Origin: SXTU01 sp964496695
GTDB lineage: Bacteria; Verrucomicrobiota; Verrucomicrobiia; Limisphaerales; SXTU01
Reading direction: 5' to 3'
Assembly (NCBI GenBank): GCA_964496695.1
Contig: CAZCBE010000010.1
Location: 36,228-100,227 of the forward strand
DNA: 64,000 nt
Shown: positions 1 to 8,318 of the stretch, piece by piece
Layout of the letters: every line of letters begins with the position of its first letter
Position numbering within the stretch: the first letter of the stretch is position 1
The notes under the pieces: generated by a model
Database searches by the model: none
Seen by the model: only the letters and a program-made list of their open reading frames with translations
What the model was told of the DNA's origin: nothing
Made by a program: the position numbers and the translations under genes

Positions 1-155
1 ATGACCATCGTGCCTTCACCCGTCGGCCAGATTTTCTGGTCGCCTTGGAAGGCGATGAACTGGGCATCACCGAACTTTCGCTCGTCGCCCGCCTGGGTGA
101 GCGGAGCGATACTCAAGCCCAGCAGAATCAGCAGTGTTAACAGTTTAGTTTTCAT
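1..155 (-). CDS. Secreted protein of unknown function, N-terminal part only
   Basis: Reading leftward from the ATG at 153-155, the protein starts MKTKLLTLLILLGLSIAPLT, followed by QAGDERKFGDAQFIAFQGDQ. This is a clear signal peptide: Lys-rich start, Leu/Ile core, likely cleavage near TQAG. The frame stays open for all 51 codons visible and leaves the window, so only the first part of the gene is seen. No family can be named from so short a mature sequence. The start lies about 290 bp from the divergent ThuA-like gene, with an inverted-repeat element between them. Confidence 0.7.
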   Translation of the reverse strand, partial: MKTKLLTLLILLGLSIAPLTQAGDERKFGDAQFIAFQGDQKIWPTGEGTMV

Positions 156-251
156 ATTCTAATTTAACCCCGCTGTGGAAGTTGTCCACCGGGAAAACCG
201 GCGAGCCAGCCTGAACGGGCGCAGCTGGCGCTGCCCCCGAGGAACGAAATC

Positions 252-365
252 CCCCGGAGCGCGGGTCTGTGACCCGCAGACACGTCCGATCCTCCGTCCT
301 GCTGGCCTATACGCAGGGCAACGGACGGCGGCAGCCGCTGCGGGTCGCAGACCCGCGCTCCGGGG
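252..365. repeat. Inverted repeat element, family a (arms 28 bp)
   Basis: Arms at 252-279 and 338-365 are inverted copies with one mismatch, separated by 58 bp. Each arm contains the palindrome GCGGGTC-tgt-GACCCGC. It fills most of the 292-bp gap between the two divergent signal-peptide genes. No gene is seen in this gap. Confidence 0.85.
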
Positions 366-447
366 ACAGGGTCAAGCTGCGCCCCGGCGTTGCTCCGTTG
401 AATTTCCCCGTTCCATTGCCGCGTCCATTGTGCTCGAATTGCCACCT

Positions 448-1338
448 ATGAAACGCCTGTTTGCCTCCTTGTTCGTCCTTGCGACGATCGCCGCCTCCAC
501 TTCCTCCGCCGCCCCCAAGCCGCTCCGCGTCCTGGTCATCGCCGGCGGCTGCTGCCATGACTACGCGATGCAGCCCGTCATCCTGAAGGAAGGCCTCGAG
601 GCGCGCGCCCATGTGGAAGTGGACTTCATCGTGGCCGTGGAACCCGGCACGCAGAAGCCCGACCGCAGCACCAAGGCGAAGTTCGAGAAGTATGAGAAGC
701 CCGACTGGGCCAAGGGCTACGACGCCATCGTTCACGATGAATGCTCGGCCGACGTGAAGGACGTCGCCTATGTGAACAACATCCTCGCCGCGCACAAGGC
801 CGGCGTCGCCGCCGTGAACCTCCACTGCGCCATGCACAGCTATCGCGTCGGCCAGTTCCGCGACCCGGTCCAGCCCGGTTCACCGGACGCCCTCTGGTTC
901 GACCTCATCGGCCTGCAGTCCACCGGCCACGGACCGCAGGTGCCCATCCAGGTGACCATCGTGGACCCGAACCACGCCATCACCAAGCCGCTCTCCGGCT
1001 GGACCACGGTGAACGAGGAACTCTACAACAACATCAAGGTCTTCCCCACCGCCATCCCGCTGATGAAGGGCAAGCAGGTCATCAAGCAGAAGGACGGCAC
1101 GGAGAAGGAAGTGGAGTCCATCGTCACCTGGGGCAACCTCTACGGGAAGACCCGCGTGTTCAGCAGCACGCTCGGCCACAACAACGCCACCGTGGGCGAT
1201 CCGCGCTATCTCGACATGGTCACCCGCGGGCTGCTCTGGGCCTGCGACAAGCTGAACGACACCTACCTCAAGCCGACGCCCAGCGATCCCGTGCCGCCCT
1301 CAGCCAAGCAGTTCATCAAGCCGGCGGAGAAGAAGTAA
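448..1338 (+). CDS. ThuA-like domain protein, secreted
   Basis: A 296-aa protein. The start chosen is the ATG at 448, because a signal peptide begins there (MKRLFASLFVLATIAASTSS, then APKP). The open frame extends further upstream, but only through the inverted-repeat element. The mature part begins with a beta strand RVLVIAGGCCHDY and continues with a GYDAIVHDE segment, VNLHCAMHSY, and WGNLYGKTRVFSSTLGHN near the C-terminus. This is the pattern of the ThuA family (class I glutamine amidotransferase-like fold), often found with sugar metabolism in Verrucomicrobiota and Planctomycetota. The family's biochemical role is not settled, so no substrate is assigned. The signal peptide places it outside the cytoplasm. 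Confidence 0.85.
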   Translation: MKRLFASLFVLATIAASTSSAAPKPLRVLVIAGGCCHDYAMQPVILKEGLEARAHVEVDFIVAVEPGTQKPDRSTKAKFEKYEKPDWAKGYDAIVHDECSADVKDVAYVNNILAAHKAGVAAVNLHCAMHSYRVGQFRDPVQPGSPDALWFDLIGLQSTGHGPQVPIQVTIVDPNHAITKPLSGWTTVNEELYNNIKVFPTAIPLMKGKQVIKQKDGTEKEVESIVTWGNLYGKTRVFSSTLGHNNATVGDPRYLDMVTRGLLWACDKLNDTYLKPTPSDPVPPSAKQFIKPAEKK

Positions 1339-1390
1339 GCCGAGCGCCGGTCTCCGACCCGGCGTTCACATCCCGGCTCCAGCACGCAAG

Positions 1391-1467
1391 GTAGCTCGAC
1401 ATTCCAATGTCGAGTTCGGGGAAGCCCCGTCAGCCCACACGCTCTCGACATTGGAATGTCGAGCTAC
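1391..1467. repeat. Inverted repeat element, family b (arms 24 bp)
   Basis: Arms at 1391-1414 and 1444-1467 are perfect inverted copies separated by 29 bp. Each arm is itself nearly palindromic (CTCGACATT-cc-AATGTCGAG). It lies between the convergent ThuA and lipoprotein genes and could act as a bidirectional terminator, although no T-run follows. Confidence 0.85.
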
Positions 1468-1485
1468 GGGCCAGCGGCGCTCCGC

Positions 1486-2262
1486 TCACCGGTCATGAAT
1501 CTGAACGGCCAGCGCTGCCCCACTGGCGGCGGGATCATCCGAGAGAGTAAATGCGTGGCTGGCGCGGTTGAAAGTCAGTAGCACCGGCTGCTTCGGCGCG
1601 GCGGGATCATAGGCTTGGAAGCGCACTTCCCCGTTCTCCTCCTGCGCGCTGATGAGCAGCAGCGAGCGGTCATACTTCAGCACGCGCTGCCGATACAGCC
1701 GCACGAGGGCCGGGCGGCTGGCCGCGAGCAACGCCGCGAGTTCGTTGACTGTCGCCGTCCTCCGGGTGTCACTGCCGCCAAACGCCTTCACCTCCACTGG
1801 CGTCCACGCCACGCTGGGGCAGACCAGCCACGACTCCGCCCGCACCACATGCCCTTGCAATCGGCTGAACTCCTTCAAGTTCGCGTAGCCGGGGATGATA
1901 ACGCGCTGGTGTTCCGCCGAAAGCCGCTTCGGGTCGCGGCGCAGCACCTGGCGCACGAGGGCGACGCGGCGCGTGGTCGTGGGCGGCGGTTGACTCGGCT
2001 CGAAACGTGCGTGCAGGAAGAACTGCCGCGTGACAGTGGCATCCACGTGGCGGCGCAGCCCCGGCGCGGAGAGCGGTTCCGGCTCCTGCACCGGCAGCGG
2101 CTCCGGCGTTGGCAGCGCGAGCGTATCCGTGGCGAAATCAAACGGGCGTGGGCCCGGCGGAATGACTTTCGCCGTCCGATGGAAAGCGGCGCAGCCGGTG
2201 AGCCACAACGGGAGCGTCAGTCCGGCGGCGGCAACGAGGTGGAGCGAGCAACGGCGGTTCAT
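1486..2262 (-). CDS. Lipoprotein of unknown function
   Basis: A 258-aa protein from the ATG at 2262; an in-frame start 24 bp upstream is possible but less likely. The N-terminus MNRRCSLHLVAAAGLTLPLW followed by LTGC is a lipoprotein signal with a lipobox Cys, so the protein should be anchored in a membrane. A Pro-rich linker follows (PTPEPLPVQEPEPL). The rest is soluble alpha/beta sequence with segments such as RVIIPGYANLKEFSRLQGH and WLVCPSVAWTPVEVKAFGG. I do not recognise a family. It is convergent with the ThuA gene and separated from it by repeat family b. Confidence 0.75.
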   Translation of the reverse strand: MNRRCSLHLVAAAGLTLPLWLTGCAAFHRTAKVIPPGPRPFDFATDTLALPTPEPLPVQEPEPLSAPGLRRHVDATVTRQFFLHARFEPSQPPPTTTRRVALVRQVLRRDPKRLSAEHQRVIIPGYANLKEFSRLQGHVVRAESWLVCPSVAWTPVEVKAFGGSDTRRTATVNELAALLAASRPALVRLYRQRVLKYDRSLLLISAQEENGEVRFQAYDPAAPKQPVLLTFNRASHAFTLSDDPAASGAALAVQIHDR

Positions 2263-2368
2263 GGGAACGAATGGTAGCGAAACCAATCCTGTGCGCAGCT
2301 TCTATTTGAGGAAAGCGTCGCGCCGCCAAAGGGATTCTTACCGCACCGCATCACACGCCGCCGTCTCC

Positions 2369-2580
2369 AGGGCTGAAAGCCCGTTCGGTGACAGCCCGGG
2401 CTGGAGCCGAGCACCGCGAGGCGGAGGCCCGGGGTTCCCGGTCCATTTCGTCACCGCCCTGAAAGGGCGGGACGTTGCACGTTGCCGGAAAGAGTTCCGC
2501 CCTTTCAGGGCGGACATGCTTCACTGGCCAGGCTACCCGGGGCTTCACCCCGGGCTGTCACCGGGCGGGCTTTCAGCCCT
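2369..2580. repeat. Inverted repeat element, family c, copy 1
   Basis: The ends AGGGCTGAAAGCCCG (2369) and CGGGCTTTCAGCCCT (to 2580) are inverted and palindromic. A central pair, CCGCCCTGAAAGGGCGG and CCGCCCTTTCAGGGCGG, forms a second inverted set. It occupies nearly half of the 495-bp gap 2263-2757. The remainder of that gap shows no gene and presumably carries the esterase promoter. A 62-bp piece (2369-2430) recurs inverted at 4606-4667. Confidence 0.85.
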
Positions 2581-2757
2581 GATTGGCAGTCCACGCTGCG
2601 GCGCGCTCTTCACATCCCTGTTTAACATCGCACTTGCACTCCAACCTCCATTACCGAACCCGGCGGTCCGCTGAATCCCTCTGGGATTGCGGAGCCGACG
2701 GCTGATTCAGGAGCTTGAAGCCATTCCGCCGCTGCCGCAGTATCCCCGCACCTGACC

Positions 2758-3627
2758 ATGAAACGCATTCTTTCACTGCTGCTGCTGGCCCTTGCCCTGA
2801 CCGCCCGCGCCGCTGACGAGTTCAAGATCACTCCTTACCACGAGGTGCAGCCCGGCGTGCCCCAGGGCAAGCTCATCAAGATGCCGGAGTGGCGGAGCAA
2901 CGTCTTCACCAACACCGTGCGCGACTGGTGGGTCTATGTGCCGGCGCAATACAAGGCGGAGAAGCCCGCCTGCGTGATGGTCTTTCAGGACGGCCACGAC
3001 TACGTGAACCTCAAAGGCAACTGGCGCGTGCCCATCGTCTTCGACAACCTCATCGCCAAAGGCGAGATGCCCGTGACCATCGCCGTCCTCCTCAATCCGG
3101 GCCACGAAATCGGCCGGCCGCCGGGCAAGAGCCCCTGGCAGGTCAGCAACCGCAGCTTCGAGTATGACTCTCTCGGCGACCGTTACGCGCGCTTCCTCCT
3201 GGAGGAAATCCTGCCCGAAGTCAGCAAGCAGTATTCGCTCACCACGAACCCCGAAGGCCGCGCCATCTGCGGTGCCAGCAGCGGCGGCATCTGCTCGTGG
3301 ACCGTCTGCTGGGAGCGGCCCGACCAGTTCCGCAAGGCCCTCACCACCATCGGTAGCTACACGAACATCCGGGGCGGCCACGTCTATCCCGCGCTCGTTC
3401 GCAAGACCGAGCGCAAGCCCATCCGCGTCTCCGTGCAAAGCGGCGTGGACGACGTGAAGAACGAGTTCGGTGACTGGCCGCTGTGCAACCAGCAGATGGC
3501 CTCCGCGCTCAAGTTCGCCGGCTACGACGTGCGCTTCGACTTCGGCGAAGGCGCGCACAACAGCAAGCACGGCGGCAGCATCTTCCCCGACGTGCTCAAA
3601 TGGCTCTGGCGGGATTATCCGAAGTGA
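2758..3627 (+). CDS. Secreted alpha/beta-hydrolase esterase
   Basis: A 289-aa protein with a signal peptide (MKRILSLLLLALALTARAAD). A strand-turn WWVYVPAQYK leads to VMVFQDGHDY. The nucleophile elbow GASSG is at residues 172-176 (Ser174), and the late motif EGAHNSKHGG supplies His267. Asp231 or Asp232 (SGVDDVKN) is the likely acid. Layout and length fit the esterase D / enterochelin-esterase-like (Fes) group of carbohydrate or siderophore esterases. The substrate cannot be read from sequence; acetyl- or feruloyl-carbohydrate ester cleavage is plausible given the sialate O-acetylesterase elsewhere in the window. It is convergent with the yqgE gene 45 bp downstream. Confidence 0.85.
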   Translation: MKRILSLLLLALALTARAADEFKITPYHEVQPGVPQGKLIKMPEWRSNVFTNTVRDWWVYVPAQYKAEKPACVMVFQDGHDYVNLKGNWRVPIVFDNLIAKGEMPVTIAVLLNPGHEIGRPPGKSPWQVSNRSFEYDSLGDRYARFLLEEILPEVSKQYSLTTNPEGRAICGASSGGICSWTVCWERPDQFRKALTTIGSYTNIRGGHVYPALVRKTERKPIRVSVQSGVDDVKNEFGDWPLCNQQMASALKFAGYDVRFDFGEGAHNSKHGGSIFPDVLKWLWRDYPK

Positions 3628-3672
3628 GCGTGAGCCCTTTGGCCGCGAAAACCTCCGCCTTCCGGGCACCCT

Positions 3673-4233
3673 TCAATTCCAGTTCAAATCCTCCGGCTGC
3701 TCCGACAACAGCCGGAACTGCCAGCCCTTCTCCCGCACCAGCGTAGCCCAAAGCCGCTGGTTGTCCTGGCCAAAGACCAGTTCCACCGAGGCCGGATGCG
3801 TGAGCCACGCGCCGCGCTTCATCTCGTCGTCGAGCTGGCCCGGAGACCAGCCCGCATAACCGGCGAAGACCTTCAGTTTCTGTGTAGGCGAGAAGGAACC
3901 GCCCAGTTCAACCAGATCGTCCAGCGAGTGGTCCAGATTGAGGTTGGGCATCACGTTCGCATCCGGCAGGAACGTGTCAGCATGCAGATAACTCAATGCC
4001 TGCGGCTGCACCGGCCCCCCGAGAAAGAGCGGCTGATCCTTCAGGGTGTCGGGCAGATCTGCCACCAGCGCCTCGCCCACCTTCTTTTCGGTCGGATGAT
4101 TGATGATGAGGCCGAAGGCCCCTTCGGGGTCGTGCTGGCAGATGAGGACGACGCTGCGGTGGAAGTAGGAACCCGCGAGCTTGCCGCCATCGAGGAGAAA
4201 CTGTCCTTTCAATGATTTGAACTTCGCCGGCAT
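3673..4233 (-). CDS. YqgE/AlgH family protein
   Basis: A 186-aa protein. The start LKGQFLLDGGKLAGSYFHRS, then VVLICQHDPEGAFGLIINHP, LFLGGPVQPQALSYLH, and KVFAGYAGWSPGQLDDEM are hallmark segments of the UPF0301 (YqgE/AlgH) family. Length is typical. The family is widespread and cytoplasmic. AlgH has been linked to alginate regulation in Pseudomonas, but a general molecular function is not established. Family assignment is very secure; role is not. Confidence 0.95.
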   Translation of the reverse strand: MPAKFKSLKGQFLLDGGKLAGSYFHRSVVLICQHDPEGAFGLIINHPTEKKVGEALVADLPDTLKDQPLFLGGPVQPQALSYLHADTFLPDANVMPNLNLDHSLDDLVELGGSFSPTQKLKVFAGYAGWSPGQLDDEMKRGAWLTHPASVELVFGQDNQRLWATLVREKGWQFRLLSEQPEDLNWN

Positions 4234-4295
4234 CGGAACCCCGGGGGAATCTGCTCCACACTTGCGATGCTGACAACCCCGTTTATGCTAAGGGC

Positions 4296-4415
4296 ATGAC
4301 GCGCTTGTTGATGCTTGCCCTCCTCGCCCTCACGCTCATGGCCACCGGCTGCCAGACGGACAAAGGCAGCCGGGAGTTCATCCCCGGCCAGGGCTGGGTG
4401 CCGATGCGAAAGTAA
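4296..4415 (+). CDS. 39-residue lipoprotein
   Basis: A short reading frame: ATG at 4296, TAA at 4413-4415, preceded by AAGGG. The product MTRLLMLALLALTLMATGCQ is followed by TDKGSREFIPGQGWVPMRK. A hydrophobic signal ends in the lipobox ATGC (Cys19), leaving a mature peptide of only 21 residues with an IPGQGWVP motif. Tiny lipoproteins of this kind with a G-x-G-W-x-P tail are, to my knowledge, recurrent in Verrucomicrobiota. Function is unknown. It is divergent from yqgE, with the two starts 62 bp apart. Confidence 0.7.
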   Translation: MTRLLMLALLALTLMATGCQTDKGSREFIPGQGWVPMRK

Positions 4416-4506
4416 TTGGTGATTAGGGTCGGCAGATCGCCGTGTTCGGACTAAACATAATGCTTTTCGGGAATATCCATGACCGAGGCAGCGTGGACTG
4501 CCACTC

Positions 4507-4667
4507 AGGGCTGTAAGCCCGCCCGCCCTGAAAGGGCGAGACGCTTTCCGGCCCCGTGCCAAGTGCCGCCCTTTCAGGGCGGTGACGAAAAGGGACTGTA
4601 AACCCGGGCCTCCGCCTCGCGGTGCTCGGCTCCAGCCCGGGCTGTCACCGGACGGGCTTTCAGCCCT
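4507..4667. repeat. Inverted repeat element, family c, copy 2
   Basis: The same element as at 2369-2580 but inverted and shorter (161 bp). 4606-4667 is a near-identical reverse complement of 2369-2430. It also contains the paired CGCCCTGAAAGGGCG and CCGCCCTTTCAGGGCGG. It occupies the middle of the 343-bp gap 4416-4758; no gene is seen there. Confidence 0.85.
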
Positions 4668-4758
4668 CATGCCGGCGGCCTTCGGTGCAGTGGTGAATCC
4701 TTTTGGGTTGCTCCCCACTGATTCCCCAAAGGCATTAGGACTAAACACTAACTACTAA

Positions 4759-4965
4759 TCACTTCCCTCGCTTAGGCCGGTTCATCGAGAGGATGCTCAG
4801 GCCGCGGAAGCAATTGCCCGAGCCGCCGGTGATGACGCGTTTGACGGGTTCGCCGGTCTTCGGGTCATGGGTGAGCGCCGGGTCCTTCATGCTCTGCTGA
4901 ATCTCAAAGCGACGCGGCTTCTGCTTCGGGTTCTTCGGAATCGTCTCGTAGATGTAGAGGGCCAT
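4759..4965 (-). CDS. FmdB-like small protein lacking zinc cysteines
   Basis: A 68-aa protein from the ATG at 4965: MALYIYETIPKNP, then RRFEIQQSMKDPALTHDP and VKRVITGGSG. The frame of the FmdB / putative regulatory zinc-ribbon family is recognisable: P-x-Y-x-Y start, F-E-x-x-Q-S-M-x-D-P-x-L, final V-x-R-x-I-x-G-G. Where the family has two Cys-x-x-Cys pairs, this protein has ETIPKNPKQ and DPKTG, and a single Cys appears near the C-terminus. It should therefore not bind zinc in the usual way. A longer frame starting 24 bp upstream is possible. Position downstream of the ilvC terminator suggests an independent transcript. Confidence 0.7.
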   Translation of the reverse strand: MALYIYETIPKNPKQKPRRFEIQQSMKDPALTHDPKTGEPVKRVITGGSGNCFRGLSILSMNRPKRGK

Positions 4966-5049
4966 AGATCGAATAGTTGTCGCCTGCAATGGACACCAGA
5001 GCGGGGGGCGCGTTCAAGCGATTTCGCAGCGACTTTTACCGCTGCGTAG

Positions 5050-5182
5050 GTAGCGCAGGCCTCCGGCCTGCCGTGCCGCCGGCGTCCTCGCCGGCCCCTT
5101 CGACGAGCGAGGCATGACGGTCGTTCGAGCATACCAGCCGGCGAGGACGCCGGCGATACGGCAAGCCGGAGGCTTGCACTAC
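5050..5182. repeat. Inverted repeat element, family d (arms 46 bp)
   Basis: Arms at 5050-5095 and 5137-5182 are inverted copies (about 40 of 46 match), spaced by 41 bp. Each arm carries two hairpins, a GCAGGCC-tcc-GGCCTGC type and GCCGGCG-tcct-CGCCGGC. The first reads GCAAGCC-tcc-GGCTTGC in the other arm, so the difference is compensatory. Confidence 0.85.
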
Positions 5183-5192
5183 GCACCGAAGG

Positions 5193-5226
5193 AAAAACCG
5201 CCGGCTGCTCGCGCTCCCGGCGGTTT
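5193..5226 (-). terminator. Intrinsic terminator of ilvC
   Basis: On the minus strand AAACCGCCGG, a 12-nt loop and CCGGCGGTTT form a perfect 10-bp stem followed by two further T residues. It starts about 22 bp after the ilvC stop codon. GC-rich stem plus T-run is the classical rho-independent form. Confidence 0.85.
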
Positions 5227-5247
5227 CCAAATTTCCTCGTTTCGCGC

Positions 5248-6273
<1,026 letters not shown>

Positions 6274-6307
6274 AGGTCGTGTTGCGTGTTTCGTGACTGA
6301 AAAGGGA

Positions 6308-6781
6308 TTACTTCCGGGGCAAGGCCACCTTGCCGGTGCGCGTGAGGTCGAGCACGCCGAAGGTCTGCATGAGCAGGAGGAACTTCTCCACTTTGCTCTC
6401 GTTGCCGGTGATCTCGATGGTGAGGCTCTTGGGCTGCACGTCCACGATCTTGGCGCGGAAGATGTCGGTGATCTGCATCACCTCGGCGCGCGTCTTCGAG
6501 TCCACGCTCACCTTCACCAGCACCAGCTCGCGGTCAATGTATTCGCCGTCGCGGAAGTCAATGACCTTGAGCACCTCGGCCAGCTTGTTGAGCTGCTTGA
6601 CGATCTGCTCGAGCGTCGCGTCATCGCCGCGCGTGACAATGGTCATGCGCGAGACGCTCGCGTCCTGCGTGGGCGCGACATTGAGCGTGTCAATGTTGTA
6701 GCCCCGCCCCGAGAAGAGGCCGGCCACGCGCGTGAGCACGCCAAACTTGTTTTCCACCAGCACCGAGATCGTGTGTCGCAT
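6308..6781 (-). CDS. ilvN: Acetolactate synthase small (regulatory) subunit
   Basis: A 157-aa protein from the ATG at 6781 (MRHTISVLVENKFGVLTRVA), chosen because the ACT domain begins exactly there. FSGRGYNIDTLNV and a later DIFRAKIVDV segment are typical of the IlvN/IlvH family; the length matches the ilvH type. The subunit gives the catalytic subunit valine feedback control. No large-subunit gene (ilvB) is adjacent; the upstream neighbour is an unrelated membrane protein, so ilvB must be elsewhere. It is probably co-transcribed with ilvC. Confidence 0.95.
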   Translation of the reverse strand: MRHTISVLVENKFGVLTRVAGLFSGRGYNIDTLNVAPTQDASVSRMTIVTRGDDATLEQIVKQLNKLAEVLKVIDFRDGEYIDRELVLVKVSVDSKTRAEVMQITDIFRAKIVDVQPKSLTIEITGNESKVEKFLLLMQTFGVLDLTRTGKVALPRK

Positions 6782-6843
6782 ACGGCAGGCGGCTGATATT
6801 TTGCCGCCAAAGGGCGCGCAATGTAGCAAGCACGCCGGGACGG

Positions 6844-7341
6844 TCAATCCTGCTTTTGGCCCGGCTGGGTGTCCAGTGCGTTCGCCAGCCGCCAGCAATG
6901 CCACATCGGGAAGAAGCCCACGACGCCGAACGCGCAGTCAATCATCCGCCACCCCACCGGAATCCCGCGCACTTCGCCGAACACCAACGCCCAGGGCACC
7001 ACCGCCACGCACGCAATCATGCCAAACTGAAACAGCCACTTGTTCCGCACCGGATCGCGCCACGCCCCGATGAACACCACCGCGATGACCACATGCCCAA
7101 ACGCCAGCCAGTCCGTGCCGTAGGCGAGGAAGGGAAACTTCGCATTCGTCTCGCGCAACCCATCCGCGACGCGGTGAATCCAGCCAGCGAAGCCATCGGT
7201 CCCCTGCCCCACCAACCGTTCGAGGATGCCCAGCTCCGTCTCCAGTGGAATGGCCGTCAACCCGCTGACCACGAGGCCGAAGATGAAGAACGCAGTCCAG
7301 GCGCGGAGGCGGCGGAGCAGTTGCGGTTCGGGGAAGGGCAT
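6844..7341 (-). CDS. Small integral membrane protein, unknown family
   Basis: A 165-aa protein from the ATG at 7341. About four membrane segments are visible: WTAFFIFGLVVSGLTAIPL near the start, GHVVIAVVFIGAW, FGMIACVAVVPWALVFG, and FGVVGFFPMWHCW. The loop between the first two segments is long and hydrophilic. The end QPGQKQD is polar. I cannot assign a family. It ends 62 bp before ilvN on the same strand, but no functional link to the ilv genes is evident. Confidence 0.7.
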   Translation of the reverse strand: MPFPEPQLLRRLRAWTAFFIFGLVVSGLTAIPLETELGILERLVGQGTDGFAGWIHRVADGLRETNAKFPFLAYGTDWLAFGHVVIAVVFIGAWRDPVRNKWLFQFGMIACVAVVPWALVFGEVRGIPVGWRMIDCAFGVVGFFPMWHCWRLANALDTQPGQKQD

Positions 7342-7414
7342 AATTGCGATGCGACCAAGTTGTGGCTGTTGTCGTTCAGACTACCGGCAGGGACACCCGG
7401 AGACGAGCGCGCTG

Positions 7415-7600
7415 TGGAGTGCGGTGACTTGTCACCGCTTTCCGCAGGCGACTCGTCGCCGTCGAAGTTCCGTGGCGAGTCATACGCCAGTGGCTCCCTC
7501 GGCTCGCGCCAGCAGCAAGACGCACGGCTGCAGGGACGCATCGCTGTGCACGACGGCGACAAGTCGCCTGCGGAAAGCGGCGAGAACTCGCCGCACTCCA
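7415..7600. repeat. Inverted repeat element, family e, copy 1 (186 bp)
   Basis: Arms at 7415-7464 and 7551-7600 (50 bp each) are inverted copies around an 86-bp spacer. Each arm has two hairpins separated by TTTCCGCA. The first hairpin is GGTGAC-tt-GTCACC in one arm and GGCGAG-tt-CTCGCC in the other. It fills most of the 317-bp gap 7342-7658, where no gene is seen. A second copy of identical total length lies at 10460-10645. Confidence 0.9.
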
Positions 7601-7658
7601 GAGTGCGTGCCGCCCTCGTTGCGTCCTGGCTGATTCCATCTCGCGATTGAGCTTATAG

Positions 7659-8318
7659 TCAGGTCGCCCTGGTTGCTGCCTTCGCTCCACGGTTCATGCT
7701 GGCAACCCGTCGTGCGCGAACTTCCAGAACCCATAGGCAAACAAAGGCGATGAGGAAGAGCAGGCCGCTCAACAGGAAGCCTTCAATCACGGTGGTGAGA
7801 AAAGTCGGGATGACGGAGCCCATGTCGCCGAGCCAGACGCTGTCACGGCGGATGCCGGGGTCTGGTCCGGTGAGCAGAATCCTAAGCCAGCGCACGGGCT
7901 CGGCTCGGCCAATGTGCTCCGTGATTGACCAAGCCACCATTCCAGCAAGGTAATCCGGGAGGAAGAGGAAGAAAGGCCACTTCGCGCTTCCATGCACAAA
8001 CAACACCACGCTGGGCAGGGCCAACAGCGCGCATCCAGTTCGAATCCTTGTCCCGAGTCGGATTGCGCGTCTCCACAGATTGGCCGGCTCAACGTCGGGA
8101 TAGGTGAAGCGCGCCAAAGCGGTGTAGAGCACGATGAAGAACCCGATGCCCAGCAGCATTCCTACAACGCAAGGCCAACGAGGCGAGGCCTGCGCCATGA
8201 ACACAAAACTCGGCGCAGCGCTCACGCACACATGGAAGGTCCAGTGCCGCAACGCGGCACGGTTTAGCCATGGGAGGAATGGAGCCGGGTTGGCGAGGGT
8301 TGTCGGTTCGTGGTTCAT
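7659..8318 (-). CDS. Integral membrane protein, unknown family
   Basis: A 219-aa protein. The start used is the ATG at 8318 (MNHEPTTLANPAPFLPWLNR), which overlaps the TGA of the upstream DUF1361 gene in an ATGA, a sign of translational coupling. Hydrophobic segments include VGMLLGIGFFIVLYTALARF, TGCALLALPSVVLFVHG, FFLFLPDYLAGMVAW, and a C-terminal FLLSGLLFLIAFVCLWVLEV. No family is recognised. Coupling to the DUF1361 protein suggests a shared membrane process. Confidence 0.7.
   Translation of the reverse strand: MNHEPTTLANPAPFLPWLNRAALRHWTFHVCVSAAPSFVFMAQASPRWPCVVGMLLGIGFFIVLYTALARFTYPDVEPANLWRRAIRLGTRIRTGCALLALPSVVLFVHGSAKWPFFLFLPDYLAGMVAWSITEHIGRAEPVRWLRILLTGPDPGIRRDSVWLGDMGSVIPTFLTTVIEGFLLSGLLFLIAFVCLWVLEVRARRVASMNRGAKAATRAT

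Noticed and set aside
175..447. Upstream extension of the ThuA-like frame
   Set aside because: It translates the inverted-repeat element and precedes a clear signal peptide at 448.
4441..4758. A gene on the minus strand across family c copy 2
   Set aside because: The frame consists almost entirely of the repeat element and overlaps nothing with protein-like composition.
6782..6904. N-terminal extension of IlvN
   Set aside because: The ACT domain begins at the ATG at 6781, and the extension overlaps the next gene.
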